DNA from: Mycoplasmopsis felifaucium ATCC 43428
Lineage (GTDB): Bacteria; Bacillota_I; Bacilli_A; Mycoplasmatales; Metamycoplasmataceae
DNA length: 32,360 bases
Reading direction: 5' to 3'
Assembly: GCF_000687775.1 (NCBI RefSeq)
Contig: NZ_JHXS01000010.1
Coordinates: 1-32,360, forward strand
Position numbers and translations under genes: made by a program. Numbering within the stretch: position 1 is the stretch's first letter; each line of letters begins with the position of its first letter. A model generated the notes under the pieces. It made no database searches. It was not told the origin of the DNA and worked only from the letters and a program-made list of their open reading frames with translations. Positions 30,932 through 32,360 of the stretch are shown here, piece after piece.

Positions 30932-31930
30932 TTATTTCAAACCTATTTTTCTCATTAATTTAGCAACTATAGGTTTACATATTTTTGATGCTTCTTGTGC
31001 ACCTTTAGTTAGAACTTCATTAACAATAAGTTTCGCTTGATCATATTTTGATTGAATTTTAATAAGTTCATTTTTTACCGATTCAGCTACTTCTTGCTTG
31101 AATTCGGCATAATTTTTGTCTTTGAAATGTTTTTCGGCATCTATTAAACTTATGTCGTTTAAAGCTGCATATATATTTAAAAGGTTTAATACACCAGGTT
31201 TATTTTCGGAAATATAAACTTTATTTTCTGAATCTGTAACAGCTTTCATAATTTTGTTATAAGCAACATTCGGATCTTCTAATAGGTAAATAGCTGACTT
31301 ACTGCTTTTATCACTTTTAGACATTTTTACAGTTGGATCAGTTAAAGATTTAACTCTTGCTCCTACTTTTGGAATAATGCCAGTTGGTATTTTAAAAGTC
31401 ATATTATATTTTTTATTAACACGTTCAGCAAGTGTTCTAGTTAATTCTAAATGTTGTGTTTGGTCTTCGCCAATTGGAACTACGTCTGCGTCATAAATTA
31501 ATATATCGGCCGCCATTAAAGTTGGATAAATAAATAAGCCAGTAGGAATTTTCTCCGTTCCATTAGCTTGCTTTACAACTTTAGAACTTTTATCCTTAAA
31601 TTGTGTCATTCTATTTAATTCGCCCATAGTTGATTCGCACGTTAGAATTCATTGAACCATTGTATGTTCTAAAATATCAGATTGAAAGAATAGATTACAT
31701 TTATTAGGATCTAGACCGCAAGCTAAATATAAAGTTGCTATTTCAATTCTTTTCTTTCTTAATTCACTTGGGGACATATCACCAGTTGTTAATGAGTGTA
31801 AATCCGCTATAAAATAGTACGCATCGTACTCATCTTGCAATTTAACGAAGTTTCTTAATGCACCGATATAATTACCTAAAGTTAAATCACCTGTTGGTTT
31901 AATTCCACTTATTAATCTTTTCTTTTCCAT
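30932..31930 (-). CDS. trpS: Tryptophanyl-tRNA synthetase
   Basis: Charges tRNA-Trp; in this code the enzyme also feeds the tRNA that reads UGA. The 332-residue protein is full length: I-K-P-T-G-D-L-T-L-G-N-Y near 10-21 (class I HIGH-type signature), D-L-H-S-L-T-T near 45, G-E-D-Q-T-Q-H-L-E-L-T (Trp pocket) and K-M-S-K-S near 201. TGA-Trp is used at 31646-31648 in its own gene. AGGTG lies 5-6 bases before ATG. First gene of the leftward operon; its promoter must lie in the 90 bases before the right IS copy or in the IS end itself. A TATAAT sequence directly at the IS boundary (complement of 32013-32018) is suggestive. Confidence 0.95.
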
Positions 31931-32016
31931 AATAACACCTGTTTTAAATATAAATATAATTTATATTTTATTACTTTTATACGGTTTATTAAGTTTTTAG
32001 TTGATTAAGTGTATTA

Positions 32017-32360
32017 TATAAAATGCAATAGTGAGGTTCCGCCTAAAACGATAAATAATAAAAATCTATTTTAATAATAGACTATTGCTTAGAAAGCAAT
32101 AGAAAAGATTGCCTTATAAGGCAAAAAAGATGATTTTTTAATGAATTTTATAAATTATCTGAATTGTCGTTTCATATTAATGAACGAGTTTGAAATTTTC
32201 TCTAACTGAGAAGGCTTGAAATTTTTATAATTTCAGTCAGCGATATTATGCCTTTCAATTTTATTAATTCTTTCTTGGATTATATCCATATCACTTTGAG
32301 TGAATTTATCCATAGATGTACCTTTTGGGATAAATCTTCTGATAAAACGATGTGCATTTT
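32017..32360 (-). mobile_element. IS30-family insertion sequence, 3' part (right copy, inverted)
   Basis: Reverse complement of the left copy, matching with few differences, one of them an indel. It includes the terminal repeat (about 32017-32045), the tail palindromes (TTGCCTTATAAGGCAA at 32109-32124) and the transposase 3' part. It continues beyond the window. The IS end abuts the trpS promoter region, 87 bases upstream of the trpS start. Confidence 0.85.
32155..32360 (-). CDS. IS30-family transposase, C-terminal fragment (right copy)
   Basis: Reads leftward in one frame to TAA at 32155-32157 and stays open to the window edge, giving 67 C-terminal residues. N-A-H-R-F-I then R-R-F-I-P-K-G matches the end of IS30-type catalytic domains. 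Nearly identical to the left copy; the visible changes include one Tyr-to-His substitution. Cut only by the window edge. Confidence 0.82.

Overview
The window is a stretch of mollicute (Mycoplasma-type) chromosome. UGA is read as tryptophan: almost every conserved gene here (gltX, metK, thrS, trpS, the m5C methyltransferase, the ABC transporter genes) is intact only if in-frame TGA codons are decoded. Base composition is strongly AT-rich, there are several mycoplasma-type lipoproteins, and the translation and NAD genes are short mycoplasma versions. The gene set would suit the hominis/bovis cluster (Metamycoplasma/Mycoplasmopsis), but the species cannot be fixed from sequence alone.

Layout. 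Both ends of the window lie inside near-identical IS30-family insertion sequences in inverted orientation (1-~325 and ~32017-32360), with their transposase 3' ends pointing inward. Left to right: an 812-aa lipoprotein; nicotinate phosphoribosyltransferase (pncB) behind an inverted repeat; a PC4/YdbC-like ssDNA-binding protein; ffh coupled to a YwaF-like membrane protein; metK under an apparent S-box (SAM-I) riboswitch; a 39-aa basic protein; the leftward pair gltX and a DUF1934-like gene; a D-lactate dehydrogenase family gene; gyrA; a decayed phosphohexomutase homologue; a short hsdS-like remnant; and a Type II restriction-modification pair whose methyltransferase carries an N-terminal helix-turn-helix. 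A leftward 437-aa lipoprotein follows.

The largest coherent system is the operon at about 19.7-28.76 kb. It encodes a P68-type substrate-binding lipoprotein, a secreted or lipid-anchored staphylococcal-nuclease-like enzyme, an ABC ATPase with about 300 extra residues between Q-loop and signature motif, two overlapping MalF/MalG-type permeases, a two-TM small protein and a final lipoprotein. The simplest reading is a surface machine that cuts extracellular nucleic acid and imports the products, suited to a cell that cannot make nucleotides. Its 5' leader can fold into mutually interacting helices.

The right end is a leftward operon trpS-thrS-small membrane protein, running from next to the right IS copy. 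No tRNA, rRNA or CRISPR array was seen. The content between the IS copies is mostly housekeeping, so this is not a composite transposon; the IS pair is better seen as a substrate for chromosomal inversion.
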